A DNA stretch of 64,000 nt from Arthrobacter gallicola (GCF_014836775.1 NZ_JACSQD010000006.1:62001-126000); one strand, 5' to 3'; positions 1-8,726 are shown, counted from the stretch's first letter. Program-made: numbers and translations. The notes: generated by a model not told the origin, from the letters alone.

Positions 1-1
1 G

Positions 2-187
2 GATGGATTCCAGGCGTTTGCTCCTGCCTCGCCGGTCCCGTCTGTGGCGATCGGCGGGATTGAGCTACCGGACATTCCTGCTCTCCGCGCCGCCGGAGCT
101 TCGGGCGCAGCGGTGGTGTCGGCCGTCTGCGCGGCCGCCGATCCGCTCCGCAGCGCCCGGGAGCTGGTGGCAGCATGGAACGCCTAG
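2..187 (+). CDS. thiE: Thiamine-phosphate synthase, C-terminal fragment (cut by window edge)
   Basis: An open frame enters from the left edge and stops with TAG at 185-187. It encodes about 61 residues, including a glycine-rich GGIELPDI segment and RAAGASGAAVVSAV, which match the last beta strand and phosphate-binding end of the ThiE TIM barrel. ThiE joins HMP-pyrophosphate to thiazole phosphate to give thiamine phosphate. The fragment overlaps the start of the next gene, thiD-tenA, by 13 bases, so the two are translationally coupled. The thiamine context of the next gene supports the call, but the 5' part is outside the window. Confidence 0.75.
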   Translation, partial: DGFQAFAPASPVPSVAIGGIELPDIPALRAAGASGAAVVSAVCAAADPLRSARELVAAWNA

Positions 188-1800
188 CCTCCGCGGAAAC
201 TTTGCCGCCGTCGGACACCGGCCGCAGCATTCCGCGGGTCCTGAGCATCGCGGGCACCGATCCCAGCGGGGGCGCGGGCATTCAGGCAGATCTGAAGTCC
301 ATTGCTGCCACCGGCGGTTACGGCATGGCGGCGGTGACCGCACTGGTGGCGCAGAACACCCACGGCGTCCGGTCCGTCCACACGCCCCCGGCGGACTTCC
401 TGCTCCAGCAGCTGGAGGCGGTGAGTGACGACGTCGTGATTGACGCCGTAAAGATCGGCATGCTGGGCACTGCGGAACTGACGCAGACGGTGGGCAGGTG
501 GCTCGCGGAGGTGCGCCCGCCGGTGGTGGTGCTGGACCCCGTGATGGTGGCTACCAGTGGCGACCGCCTGCTCAGCACCGGTGCCGAGAAGGCGCTGCGC
601 GACCTGCTGCACCGGGTGGATCTGGTCACTCCCAACCTGCCCGAACTCGCCGTTCTGCTGCAGGAAGAGCCCGCCGCGACCTGGGACCAGGCACTTGACC
701 AGGGACGACGGCTGGCCGGGACGTATTCGACCGCGGTGCTCGTCAAAGGCGGGCACCTTGCCGGGGAGACGGCGCCGGATGCGCTGGTGGTGCCCGACGG
801 CGGCGGCGGGTTTGCGGTGACCGAAGTCAGTTCGGCGCGGGTTGCCACTAAGAACACCCACGGGACCGGATGCTCACTGTCCGCGGCCATGGCGACGCTG
901 TTCGTCCGTACCGGGAATTGGGTCCGGACGCTGACGGCTGCCAAGGCCTGGCTGCAGGAGGCGCTGGAGACCGCGGATCGTCTGGACGTCGGCACTGGCC
1001 ACGGACCGGTGAACCATTTCCAGGGTGTCTGGGAACGCGGTCTGGATCCTCTGCCGCCGGACACCTCCCGGACGCCCGATGCCGGGCCGGTTTCGGCAGC
1101 TGCCAGCGCGGCCCCGGCCCCCGCTGGCGTGCGGACGGCCGCTCTCTGGGAAGCGACCGCCGGTCTGCGGGCCCGGATCGCTGAACTGGACTTCATCCGG
1201 GGGCTTGGCGACGGGTCGTTGGATCACGGGGCCTTTGGCTTCTATCTGACCCAGGACGCGATCTATCTGCGCGGGTATGCCCGTGCTATGGCCCGGGCGA
1301 GCGAACTGGCGCCGCGGCTTCAGGAGCAGATTTTCTGGGCGGCGGGTGCCCGCAACGCCCTCGAAGCGGAGCTCGATCTGCACCGGAATTGGCTCGGGAC
1401 TGCGGGCGGCACCGGCGTCGAACAGGTCCTGGCTGCTCCGGCTGGCACGGACCCCTCCGGGCCGGCGACCCGCGGTTATCTGGAGCATCTGCTCGGCCGG
1501 GACCGGTCTGTGGAGGAGCACATCCAGTACGCCCGCCTGGTGGGAGCGGTGCTCCCCTGTTTCTGGGTCTATGCGGAGGTGGGAGCCAGGCTCCAGCGCC
1601 TGAATCATACGGCCCATCCGTATCGGGAATGGCTGGACACCTACGCCGATCCCGGCTTCGCCGCCGCCACCGAACAGGCCATTGGGATCCTGGAAACCGT
1701 CCTGGCCCGGAATGCATCCGAACGGCAGGCCGCGCAGGAAGCGTTTACTGGTTCTGTGCAGTGGGAACACGACTTTTTTGCCGCCGGCACGCTCCCCTGA
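175..1800 (+). CDS. thiD: Bifunctional HMP(-P) kinase / TenA-family thiaminase II fusion
   Basis: A 541-residue fusion. Residues about 20-275 are a ThiD kinase of the ribokinase superfamily: GTDPSGGAG at 27-35 is the hydroxymethylpyrimidine-binding signature, and NTHGTGC near 227-233 is the anion hole with the catalytic region. ThiD phosphorylates HMP and HMP-P for thiamine synthesis. A proline/alanine-rich linker follows, and residues about 323-541 are a TenA domain, with LPCFWVY around Cys462 corresponding to the TenA active-site cysteine. TenA salvages pyrimidine from degraded thiamine, so the fusion joins salvage to phosphorylation. The ATG at 175 lies inside the end of thiE. A convergent repeat-rich region follows. 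Confidence 0.92.
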   Translation: MERLASAETLPPSDTGRSIPRVLSIAGTDPSGGAGIQADLKSIAATGGYGMAAVTALVAQNTHGVRSVHTPPADFLLQQLEAVSDDVVIDAVKIGMLGTAELTQTVGRWLAEVRPPVVVLDPVMVATSGDRLLSTGAEKALRDLLHRVDLVTPNLPELAVLLQEEPAATWDQALDQGRRLAGTYSTAVLVKGGHLAGETAPDALVVPDGGGGFAVTEVSSARVATKNTHGTGCSLSAAMATLFVRTGNWVRTLTAAKAWLQEALETADRLDVGTGHGPVNHFQGVWERGLDPLPPDTSRTPDAGPVSAAASAAPAPAGVRTAALWEATAGLRARIAELDFIRGLGDGSLDHGAFGFYLTQDAIYLRGYARAMARASELAPRLQEQIFWAAGARNALEAELDLHRNWLGTAGGTGVEQVLAAPAGTDPSGPATRGYLEHLLGRDRSVEEHIQYARLVGAVLPCFWVYAEVGARLQRLNHTAHPYREWLDTYADPGFAAATEQAIGILETVLARNASERQAAQEAFTGSVQWEHDFFAAGTLP

Positions 1801-1892
1801 CCGGCCGCTAATCTGGGATCACATGACGGGCTGCGGGAGTTGGGGCTCGGCGGCCATCAGGAATCTCGGGCGCCGCCGGAGCCATGTCTGCC

Positions 1893-2038
1893 TTTTTCCC
1901 TGCCTCTCGGGACTTCCCTGCCACTTTGGGACACCTCGGGCGGTCTGATCCCTACCTTTCGGGACTTCCCTGCCACTGCGGGACACCTGGGGCGGCCTTT
2001 TCCCTGCCCTTCGGGACTTCCCTGCCACTTCGGGACAA
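1893..2038. repeat. Tandem repeat with a 52-bp period (about 2.8 copies)
   Basis: The word GGGACTTCCCTGCCACT begins at 1909, 1961 and 2013, exactly 52 bp apart. Each unit holds a second GGGAC 19 bp after the first, so GGGAC occurs at 1909, 1928, 1961, 1980, 2013 and 2032 with alternating 19 and 33 bp steps. Two inverted copies (GTCCC) follow at 2064 and 2083, again 19 bp apart. The array fills part of the convergent gap 1801-2331, which holds no convincing gene. Its function is unknown. Confidence 0.85.
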
Positions 2039-2068
2039 TCCTGCGCGGCGCCACGGCAGGAATGTCCC
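2032..2068. other. Imperfect hairpin at the end of the 52-bp array
   Basis: GGGACAATCCTGC (2032-2044) pairs with GCAGGAATGTCCC (2056-2068), 13 positions with one mismatch, around an 11-nt loop. It lies between the convergent thiD-tenA and flavin reductase genes. It could act as a bidirectional terminator, although there is no T-tract. Confidence 0.5.
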
Positions 2069-2154
2069 AAACTGGGAGGCATGTCCCAAATGGAAGGGTT
2101 TCCCCGGCACACGGACAACCCGCCTGCGGGCAGGATGGCCCCGAGCAGCCCCGG

Positions 2155-2244
2155 CCGACACGCGTTCCCACTGTTAGTTGTGTGGAGGGACTGGTGTGAC
2201 CTCACCTGCCACAGGAGGCTACAAAGAGTGGGAACGCGTGTCGG
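2155..2244. repeat. Perfect 18-bp inverted repeat with 54-nt spacer
   Basis: CCGACACGCGTTCCCACT at 2155-2172 is repeated exactly in inverse orientation at 2227-2244. The spacer (2173-2226) contains GGTGTGACCTCACC, itself a partial dyad. No flanking target duplication or transposase gene is visible. It could be a long cruciform or terminator, a small structured RNA, or a MITE-like remnant. Confidence 0.85.
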
Positions 2245-2331
2245 GATGAACCTGTGCAGCCGGGGGCATGCCGGCGCCATGGATCCGTACCATGGCGCTT
2301 CGGCGCCTGCTGGATCCGGCGCCACAGCCGG

Positions 2332-2868
2332 TCAGGCAGAACCGGGTTCGGCGAGGCCGCCGAATCTTCCTCCATGGAAGATCATGGGCCGGCCGCCGGA
2401 TGTACTCATCCCCACGACGTCGGTAATGACCAGGACATGGTCGCCGCCATCCACCTCGCGGTTGATGGTGGCGTGGATCCAGGCCGTGGCTCCGTCGATC
2501 TGCGGTGTCTGCTGCGAGGAGAGGCTCCAGTCGAGGCCGGCGAACTTGTCCGCCTGCCTGCCGGAAAGTGCTTGGGCAACGTGTTGCTGTCCTTCCGCCA
2601 GCAGGCTGACCGTGAACTTTCCCGAACGCGCGATCTTCGGCCACGTTGCTGAGGCACGGTCAATGCTGAAAGTGATGAGGGCAGGGTCCAGCGAAAGGGA
2701 AGCCAGTGTCCCGACGATGAGCCCGCAGGGCGCACCGGTATCCGGATCCAAAGAGGCGACGGCGGCTACCCCGGTGGGGTGCTGCCGCATGACTTCGCGG
2801 TACCGCTCGGAAGTGATGGTCCCGCCGCCCCCTCCGGGCCGGGAGTCCGTTGTGGTGGACAGAATCAT
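2332..2868 (-). CDS. Flavin reductase-like (FMN-binding split barrel) protein
   Basis: A 178-residue protein of the HpaC/NtaB-type flavin reductase domain family. RYREVMRQHPTGVAAVAS near the N terminus is the typical first strand and helix, followed by GLIVGTLASLSLDPALITF and WPKIARSGKFTVSLL. Such proteins reduce FMN or FAD with NAD(P)H and supply it to two-component monooxygenases. The start has a strong AAGGAGG ribosome site 5 nt upstream. It lies 48 nt downstream of nrdE in the same orientation, and a luciferase-like oxidoreductase sits upstream of nrdE. The partner could therefore be that enzyme or, speculatively, the RNR activation system. Confidence 0.85.
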   Translation of the reverse strand: MILSTTTDSRPGGGGGTITSERYREVMRQHPTGVAAVASLDPDTGAPCGLIVGTLASLSLDPALITFSIDRASATWPKIARSGKFTVSLLAEGQQHVAQALSGRQADKFAGLDWSLSSQQTPQIDGATAWIHATINREVDGGDHVLVITDVVGMSTSGGRPMIFHGGRFGGLAEPGSA

Positions 2869-2916
2869 TGGTCCTCCTTCACGAGGGGTGTCAGGGGAGC
2901 TCCCGCGGGTCCGCCG

Positions 2917-5082
2917 CTAGAGCATGCAGGAGACACAGCCCTCGACTTCGGTGCCTTCCAGGGCGAGCTGGCGCAGGCGGATGTAGTAGATGGTCTTGAT
3001 GCCCTTGCGCCAGGCGTAGATCTGCGCCTTGTTGATGTCGCGCGTGGTGGCGGTGTCCTTGAAGAACAACGTCAGGGACAGGCCCTGGTCAACGTGCTGC
3101 GTGGCAGCAGCGTAGGTGTCGATGATCTTCTCGTAGCCAATTTCATACGCATCCTGGTAGTACTCCAGGTTGTCGTTCGTCAGGTACGGAGCCGGGTAGT
3201 AGACCCGGCCCAGCTTGCCTTCCTTGCGGATCTCGATCTTCGACGCCACCGGGTGAATGGAGGAGGTGGAGTTGTTGATGTAGGAGATCGAACCGGTCGG
3301 CGGGACGGCCTGCAGGTTCTGGTTGTAGATCCCGTGCGCCATCACCGACTCACGCAGCGCGGCCCAGTCCTCCTGGGTGGGAATGTGGATGCCTTCGAAC
3401 AGCTCGCGGACGCGCTGGGTCTTGGGAATCCATTCCTGGTTCACGTACTTGCCGAAGAACTCACCGCTGGCGTACTGCGAGTTCTCGAACCCCTCGAAAG
3501 TCTGTTGGCGCTCCCTGGCGAGCAGGTTGGAGGACCGCAGGGCGTGGTAAACCACGGTGTAGAAGTAGATGTGGGTGAAATCCAGTGCTTCCTCGGAGCC
3601 GTAATGGACCCGTTCACGGGCCAGGTAGCCGTGCAGGTTCATCTGGCCGAGCCCGATGGCGTGCGAGGCGTCGTTTCCTTCGGCGATGGAGGGCACCGAA
3701 TTGATGTGGCTCAGATCAGAGACAGCAGTCAGCGCGCGGACGGCAGTCTCGATCGTGACACCCAGATTTCCGCCGTCCATGGCCTTGGCGATGTTCAGGG
3801 AGCCAAGGTTGCAGGAGATGTCCCTGCCAACGCTGGAGTAGCTCAAGTCGTCGTTGTAGCGCGACGGCGTCGAAACCTGGAGGATTTCCGAGCACAGGTT
3901 GGACATGGAAATCCGTCCCTGAATCGGATTCGCCTTGTTCACGGTGTCCTCGAACATGATGTACGGGTAGCCGGATTCAAACTGGATTTCGGCGAGGGTC
4001 TGGAAAAACTCGCGCGCCTTGATCTTCGTCTTCGTGATCCGGGCATCGTCCACCATCTCGTAGTATTTCTCGGTGACCGAGATGTCGGAGAACGGGACGC
4101 CGTAGACCTTTTCGACGTCGTACGGGGAGAACAGGTACATGTCCTCGTCCCGCTTGGCCAGTTCAAAGGTGATGTCGGGAACGACGACGCCGAGGGAGAG
4201 GGTCTTGATCCGGATCTTCTCGTCGGCGTTTTCCCGCTTGGTGTCCAGGAACCGGTTGATGTCCGGGTGGTGCGCATGCAGGTACACCGCGCCGGCACCC
4301 TGGCGGGCACCGAGCTGGTTGGCGTAGGAGAAGGAATCCTCCAGGAGCTTCATCACGGGGATAACACCGGAGGACTGGTTCTCGATCTGCTTGATCGGCG
4401 CACCCACCTCCCGGACGTTGGTCAGCGACAGCCCGACGCCGCCGCCGCGCTTGGACAGCTGCAGGGCAGAGTTGATGGACCGGCCGATCGACTCCATGTT
4501 GTCTTCAAACCGCAGCAGGAAGCAGGAGACCAGCTCACCGCGCTGGGCCTTACCCGCGTTCAGGAACGTGGGAGTGGCAGGCTGGAACCGGCCGCTGAGC
4601 ATCTCGTCCACCATCTGCACGGCCAGCTTCTCGTCACCGCCGGCCAGATGCAGGGCCGTCATGCAGACCCGATCCTCGAAACGCTCAAGGTACCGCTTGC
4701 CGTCAAAGGTTTTCAGCGTGTAGGAGGTATAGAACTTGAACGCGCCGAGGAAGGTCTCAAAGCGGAACTCCTGATCCGCGGCGCGCTGGTACAGCCCGCG
4801 AATAAAGTCCATCGAGTAGCGGTCAAGGGTTTCCCGTTCGTAGTAGCCGTTGTCCACCAGATACGTCAGCTTCTCGTCGAGGCTCTCGAAGTGCATAGTG
4901 TTGTCGTTCACGTGCTGCAGGAAGTACTGGCGGGCAGCCGCACGGTCGGCGTCGAACTGGATTTCCCCGTCCCTGCCGTACAGGTTCAGCATGGCGTTGA
5001 GCTCGTGATAGCCCAGGCCCTGCCCCTTCGGCGGCGCCGCGTCCACGCCGGTTCCGGGAACTGAGTCCCTCGTTATTTCCAC
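2917..5082 (-). CDS. nrdE: Class Ib ribonucleoside-diphosphate reductase, alpha subunit
   Basis: The catalytic subunit that reduces ribonucleoside diphosphates to deoxyribonucleotides. NLCSEI at residues 395-400 (numbered from the GTG at 5082) holds the Asn/Cys/Glu radical active site. [16 protein letters not shown] is a conserved family segment, and the C-terminal GCVSCML places the redox-relay cysteines at 716 and 719. I chose the GTG at 5080-5082 because a GGAAG ribosome site precedes it and the 721-residue product fits the family. An in-frame GTG at 5130 would add 16 unconserved residues overlapping the upstream gene end. Unusually, nrdH, nrdI and nrdF are not adjacent; the neighbours are an LLM oxidoreductase upstream and a flavin reductase downstream. 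Confidence 0.95.
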   Translation of the reverse strand: MEITRDSVPGTGVDAAPPKGQGLGYHELNAMLNLYGRDGEIQFDADRAAARQYFLQHVNDNTMHFESLDEKLTYLVDNGYYERETLDRYSMDFIRGLYQRAADQEFRFETFLGAFKFYTSYTLKTFDGKRYLERFEDRVCMTALHLAGGDEKLAVQMVDEMLSGRFQPATPTFLNAGKAQRGELVSCFLLRFEDNMESIGRSINSALQLSKRGGGVGLSLTNVREVGAPIKQIENQSSGVIPVMKLLEDSFSYANQLGARQGAGAVYLHAHHPDINRFLDTKRENADEKIRIKTLSLGVVVPDITFELAKRDEDMYLFSPYDVEKVYGVPFSDISVTEKYYEMVDDARITKTKIKAREFFQTLAEIQFESGYPYIMFEDTVNKANPIQGRISMSNLCSEILQVSTPSRYNDDLSYSSVGRDISCNLGSLNIAKAMDGGNLGVTIETAVRALTAVSDLSHINSVPSIAEGNDASHAIGLGQMNLHGYLARERVHYGSEEALDFTHIYFYTVVYHALRSSNLLARERQQTFEGFENSQYASGEFFGKYVNQEWIPKTQRVRELFEGIHIPTQEDWAALRESVMAHGIYNQNLQAVPPTGSISYINNSTSSIHPVASKIEIRKEGKLGRVYYPAPYLTNDNLEYYQDAYEIGYEKIIDTYAAATQHVDQGLSLTLFFKDTATTRDINKAQIYAWRKGIKTIYYIRLRQLALEGTEVEGCVSCML

Positions 5083-5131
5083 AAAACTTCCAATTCTTTG
5101 TCCATCAGTTCCGGAACCGGCGAGGTGCACG

Positions 5132-6199
5132 CTAGGCCGCCGGCATGCTGTAGTGGTCCGCGAGCAGTTCCAGCGTGTGTGCCTGGGTGCGGCGCAGGTA
5201 CCCGCCGGTGACGAGCATCACTTCATCAACACCCGTCTGGCGCTGCAGATCCTCCAGTCCGGCCGCCACCTCCGCAGCGGTGCCGTGGATTGTGCGGTCG
5301 GTGTATTCCTCCAGGATCTGCCGCTCGTGGAGGTTGGCCGGGTAGGCCGCCACCTCCTCTGGAGGCAGCAGCGCAAAGGGCTTGCGCTGGAACATACGCA
5401 GCATCGCCATGGCGGTGGAGGTGGCCTGGCGCCGTGCCTCGGCCGGATCCTCGTCGGCAATGGCGCCGATGCTCACCAGACTGTAGGGCGTGTCCAGGAA
5501 GGGCGAGGGGCGGAAATTCTCGCGGTAGATCCGCATGGCATTCAGGATGTCGGCGCTGCCGAACTGCAGGGCGAACGCGTACGGGCGGCCAAGCCGCGCG
5601 GCCACCTGGGCTGAGTAGACCGATGACCCGAGAATCCAGACATCGGCGCTCGTCTCGGAGTGCGGAACCCGGTTCTCGTCGGCCTGCCAGGGTCCGGGAA
5701 CGGCTGGCACACCGGCATAGGGGTGGCCCTGCGGGAAGTCGTTCCCCAGGAATCCAAGCAGCTCGGCGATCTGTTCGGGGAATTCGTCATTGGCGGAAGC
5801 GTGGCGGCGCAGGGCGGCTGCCGTGGCGCCGTCGGTGCCCGGTGCCCGGCCCAGGCCGAGGTCGATCCGCCCTGGGGCCAGCGTCTCCAGCATGCCGACC
5901 TGTTCGGCGATGACCAGCGGCACATGGTTGGGCAGCATGATCCCGCCCGCACCCAGCCGAATGCGTTCGGTCTCACCGGTGAGCCGGGCCGCCATAAGCA
6001 GCGGGGACGGAATGGCGGCGCCGGGCATGGCGTGATGCTCGGACATCCAGAAGCGCTGGAAGCCGCGGCGGTCGGCCAGCTTTGCCAGCGAGATGATCTC
6101 GCTGTAGGTCTCGTTGACGGTGTGGCCGACGCCGGTGAAGGCGTTGTCGAGGACCGAGAGCACGAAGGGGGCGGTGCCGGAAGGGCTGGGATGATTCAT
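5132..6199 (-). CDS. LLM-class flavin-dependent oxidoreductase (MsnO8-like)
   Basis: A 355-residue bacterial luciferase-like TIM-barrel protein. [17 protein letters not shown] near residue 50, [16 protein letters not shown] and the [14 protein letters not shown] segment are hallmarks of this flavin-dependent monooxygenase group. The substrate is unknown. It uses reduced FMN, which the flavin reductase two genes downstream could supply. The ATG is preceded by GAGGT at good spacing. Its promoter is divergent from the CGNR regulator and contains a copy of the repeated TACCGTGA word, suggesting control by that regulator. Confidence 0.88.
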   Translation of the reverse strand: MNHPSPSGTAPFVLSVLDNAFTGVGHTVNETYSEIISLAKLADRRGFQRFWMSEHHAMPGAAIPSPLLMAARLTGETERIRLGAGGIMLPNHVPLVIAEQVGMLETLAPGRIDLGLGRAPGTDGATAAALRRHASANDEFPEQIAELLGFLGNDFPQGHPYAGVPAVPGPWQADENRVPHSETSADVWILGSSVYSAQVAARLGRPYAFALQFGSADILNAMRIYRENFRPSPFLDTPYSLVSIGAIADEDPAEARRQATSTAMAMLRMFQRKPFALLPPEEVAAYPANLHERQILEEYTDRTIHGTAAEVAAGLEDLQRQTGVDEVMLVTGGYLRRTQAHTLELLADHYSMPAA

Positions 6200-6214
6200 G
6201 AAGTACCTCAGATA

Positions 6215-6289
6215 TCACGGTATAAGTAAATCTTTAACGTGAGATTCACTCTAGGAGGTTCTCACGGTAAAGTGCAACTGATACCGTGA
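6215..6289. promoter_or_regulatory. Divergent promoter region with three copies of TCACGGTA
   Basis: TCACGGTA occurs at 6215-6222 and 6262-6269, and its reverse complement TACCGTGA at 6282-6289. The outer copies overlap likely -10 hexamers (TACCGT) of both divergent genes. On the plus strand TACCGT is followed by 7 nt and the ATG at 6295, the spacing of a leaderless transcript. The arrangement fits an operator for the neighbouring CGNR regulator. Confidence 0.55.
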
Positions 6290-6294
6290 GTACT

Positions 6295-6885
6295 ATGACA
6301 AACGTCCCACTCCCTCCGGCTCCGGGAACAGCCGAACACCTGTGCCTGGCGCTGGCTAACAGCATCGTCACCCTTCCAGGCGGGCAGCGGGTTGACGAGC
6401 TGAACAGTCCGGAAGACGCCACGGCCTGGCTCGTCGGGCATAACCTCGCCCCGGAAGGCACCGGACTGCTCTCCTACTGCCAGAATCAGCTCGCAGGCCT
6501 GAGGGAGCAGCTCCGGGAGATACTCAGGTCCCACACCGAATGCACCGCCCCGGCACCCGAGGCATTGGCGGGACTCAACCACGCCCTGACCGCCGTGCCC
6601 AGCGCGGCGCCGCTGCACTATTCCCCGGGAGCGGGCCTCAGCCGGGTGCCGAGCCACCCCGTCAGCCAGATTGTTGCCCACGCCATGGCACAGATTGCCG
6701 AGGATGCCGCCGCCCTGCTGACCGGCCCCGACGCCGGGCGCATCGCGCAATGCGCCGCCGCACCGTGCGACAGGTTTATGGTCCGCACGCACGCAAGGCG
6801 GCAGTGGTGCTCCGAGCGGTGCGGTGCCAGGCAGCGAGCCACCCGGTCCTACGCCCGCAAAGTGGACAAGGCTCCCGCAGGCTAA
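6295..6885 (+). CDS. ABATE/CGNR zinc-finger putative transcriptional regulator
   Basis: A 196-residue protein with an N-terminal ABATE-like domain and a C-terminal CGNR-type zinc finger. Cys153, Cys158, Cys172 and Cys176 form the metal site, the motif here reading CGAR, followed by a basic stretch that could contact DNA. The family is thought to be transcriptional regulators of stress or metabolic genes. I prefer the ATG at 6295, 7 nt after a TACCGT -10 element (leaderless), over the GTG at 6286, which lies inside the promoter repeat. The gene is divergent from the LLM oxidoreductase and convergent with the GlxA regulator. Confidence 0.85.
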   Translation: MTNVPLPPAPGTAEHLCLALANSIVTLPGGQRVDELNSPEDATAWLVGHNLAPEGTGLLSYCQNQLAGLREQLREILRSHTECTAPAPEALAGLNHALTAVPSAAPLHYSPGAGLSRVPSHPVSQIVAHAMAQIAEDAAALLTGPDAGRIAQCAAAPCDRFMVRTHARRQWCSERCGARQRATRSYARKVDKAPAG

Positions 6886-6907
6886 GGCGCCGGACGAAGA
6901 AGCAGGC

Positions 6908-7897
6908 TCAGCGGCTGGTGAAGCGGCTGCGGTACGACGTCGGAGTGGTGGAATAGGCGCTGATGAAGTTCTGCCGGAAAGTGACCGGGCTGCCAAAGCC
7001 GCAGGCCTCGGCAATCCGCGTAATGCTCCAGGTAGTGGTCTCCAGCAGTTGGCGGGAGTCATCCAGCCGCCGGCCAAGCACCCAGCGCGCGGGTGAGAAC
7101 CCGGTGACCTCTTTAAACCGGCGGGTGAAGTTGCGCTTGCTCATGGCAGCGTGCGCCGCGAGGCTTTCCACCTCGAGGTCCTGGTCCAGATTCGCGAGCG
7201 CCCATTCGATGGTCCTGCCCAGCGGCCCGTCGAGCTCGGGGTCCTGCAGCGGGCGGACAATGTACTGCGCCTGGCCGCCCTCCCGGTGCGGGGCCACCAC
7301 AATGTGGCGCGCGACGTCGACGGCCACGGCCGAGCCCAGATGCTTGCGGACAAGATGCAGGCAGGCATCCAGGGCCGCGGCGGTCCCAGCCGACGTCAGC
7401 ACGTCTCCGTGGTCGATATACAGCGCGGAATCATCAAACCGTACGGCTGGCAGTGCTGCCGCCATCTTGGCAGCGGCCTCCCAATGCGTCACCGCCGTGC
7501 GTCCGTCGAGCACCCCGCCTCGAGCGACCGGATAAGCACCCAGGCACAGTCCGACGACAGCGGCTCCCCGCCCGTGGGACTGGCGGATCAGCCGCAGCAG
7601 CTCTTCTGACGGATCGGGAAGATGGGACAGCCAGGAGGGGAACACCACGATGTCTGCGTCCTGAGCCGCCCCAAGCCCGGCGACTCCGTCAACCAGATAC
7701 CCTTCCGCACTGCGGATGGGCTGGCCCTCCTCGGAAAACAAGCCGGTTTCCCACTCCGCGGCAAGGCCGAGGCGCGCCACCTCGCCGAAAACGAGCAACG
7801 GGGTCGCCAGATGGAACATCGTTATGCCGTCGAAGGCGTGGATGGCAATCTTCAACGTGGCCCATTTCCATCGAAAGTGTGCATATACGCCACTCAC
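6908..7897 (-). CDS. GlxA-family transcriptional regulator (DJ-1/PfpI domain plus AraC HTH)
   Basis: A 329-residue protein. Residues about 15-190 form a DJ-1/PfpI-like amidotransferase fold, with VVGLCLGAYPVARGG containing the nucleophile-elbow cysteine. Residues about 225-325 are an AraC-type double helix-turn-helix (MSKRNFTRRFKEVTGFSPA, then TRIAEACGFGSPVTFRQNF). Such proteins are DNA-binding activators. The start is uncertain: the GTG at 7897 overlaps a TAGAGT promoter hexamer, and an in-frame TTG at 7855 sits at the beginning of the conserved domain. It is divergent from a cysteine hydrolase, its most likely target. Confidence 0.9.
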   Translation of the reverse strand: MSGVYAHFRWKWATLKIAIHAFDGITMFHLATPLLVFGEVARLGLAAEWETGLFSEEGQPIRSAEGYLVDGVAGLGAAQDADIVVFPSWLSHLPDPSEELLRLIRQSHGRGAAVVGLCLGAYPVARGGVLDGRTAVTHWEAAAKMAAALPAVRFDDSALYIDHGDVLTSAGTAAALDACLHLVRKHLGSAVAVDVARHIVVAPHREGGQAQYIVRPLQDPELDGPLGRTIEWALANLDQDLEVESLAAHAAMSKRNFTRRFKEVTGFSPARWVLGRRLDDSRQLLETTTWSITRIAEACGFGSPVTFRQNFISAYSTTPTSYRSRFTSR

Positions 7898-7973
7898 TCT
7901 ACCGGGACCGGTCCTGCAAAGCTGGAATCACCAATAAATCAACAGATTTCCACCTAAGGATTTGAGGCCAGTT

Positions 7974-8606
7974 ATGACTGATCTACGCCGCGCACTCGTT
8001 ATTGTCGACGTGCAGAATGAGTACTTTGCCGGACCTTTTGAGATCCAGTACCCGGACCGCAGTGAATCCCTGGCCAACATCATGCGGGCCATCGACCTGG
8101 CCGAAGAACAAGGCCTGCCCATCGCCGTCGTCCAGCACGAGGCACCGGCCGGAGCCCCGGTGTTCGCCGCAGGTTCCCAGGGCTGGGAACTGCACCCGGA
8201 GATTGCCTCCCGCCGCACGGACTCGTGGAAGCACATTGTCAAGAGCTACGGCAGCGTCTTCGCCGGAACCGATTTCGAGGCCTGGCTCCGGGCGAACCAG
8301 GTCAGCACGGTCACCCTGGTCGGGTACATGACCAATAACTGCGACCTGGCCACCGCAGCGGCAGCGGAACCCCTGGGCTTCAAGGTGGAACTGCTGTCGG
8401 ACGCGAGCGGCGCGATCCACTTGGCGAACGAGATGGGGCAGGTCAGCGCCCAGCAGGTCCACGAGGCCCTGCTGGTGCTGCTGCAGTCCAACTTTGCGGC
8501 TGTCGCAGCCACCAGTGACTGGGCCAAGGCCGTGGAGTCCGGCACTGAACTGCCCCAGAGCAATCTGGTGGCCTCTGCCCTTCAGGGTCAGGCAGCCTTC
8601 CAGTAG
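7974..8606 (+). CDS. Isochorismatase-like cysteine hydrolase
   Basis: A 210-residue alpha/beta hydrolase of the isochorismatase/nicotinamidase superfamily. The expected triad is visible as Asp12 (VIVDVQN), Lys90 (HIVKSYG) and Cys123 (YMTNNCDLATAAA). These enzymes hydrolyse amides or imides, for example nicotinamide or carbamoyl compounds; the substrate here is not clear. ATG 7974 has GAGG 6 nt upstream, which makes the TTG at 7962 unlikely. It is divergent from the GlxA-type regulator and ends at a hairpin. Confidence 0.88.
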   Translation: MTDLRRALVIVDVQNEYFAGPFEIQYPDRSESLANIMRAIDLAEEQGLPIAVVQHEAPAGAPVFAAGSQGWELHPEIASRRTDSWKHIVKSYGSVFAGTDFEAWLRANQVSTVTLVGYMTNNCDLATAAAAEPLGFKVELLSDASGAIHLANEMGQVSAQQVHEALLVLLQSNFAAVAATSDWAKAVESGTELPQSNLVASALQGQAAFQ

Positions 8607-8643
8607 GCCGCCTGCCCCGTCGGCCAGCCGGTTAGCTTCGACG

Positions 8644-8669
8644 CCGGGCAGCGGATCGCCGCTGCCCGG
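8644..8669. terminator. GC-rich hairpin between convergent genes
   Basis: CCGGGCAGCGG (8644-8654) and CCGCTGCCCGG (8659-8669) form a perfect 11-bp stem with an ATCG loop. It lies between the convergent hydrolase and ABC permease genes and has no T-tract. Confidence 0.6.
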
Positions 8670-8684
8670 GTGTCCCAGCGGGGC

Positions 8685-8724
8685 TGAGACATTTGCTGCA
8701 CTGAGACACTTGCTGCACTGAGAC
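8685..8724. repeat. 17-bp tandem repeat (2.35 copies)
   Basis: TGAGACATTTGCTGCAC (8685-8701) is followed directly by TGAGACACTTGCTGCAC (8702-8718) and a partial TGAGAC. The two full units differ at one position. It lies just beyond the end of the ABC permease gene. Confidence 0.8.
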
Positions 8725-8726
8725 TC

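Noticed and set aside
1893-2087. CRISPR array
   Set aside because: The 52-bp units repeat along almost their whole length, there are no variable spacers of constant length, and no cas genes are nearby.
2779-5064. A 761-codon open frame on the plus strand
   Set aside because: It is antisense to nrdE, has a biased Val/Asp/Leu-rich composition without motifs, and is the usual GC-rich shadow of a real gene.
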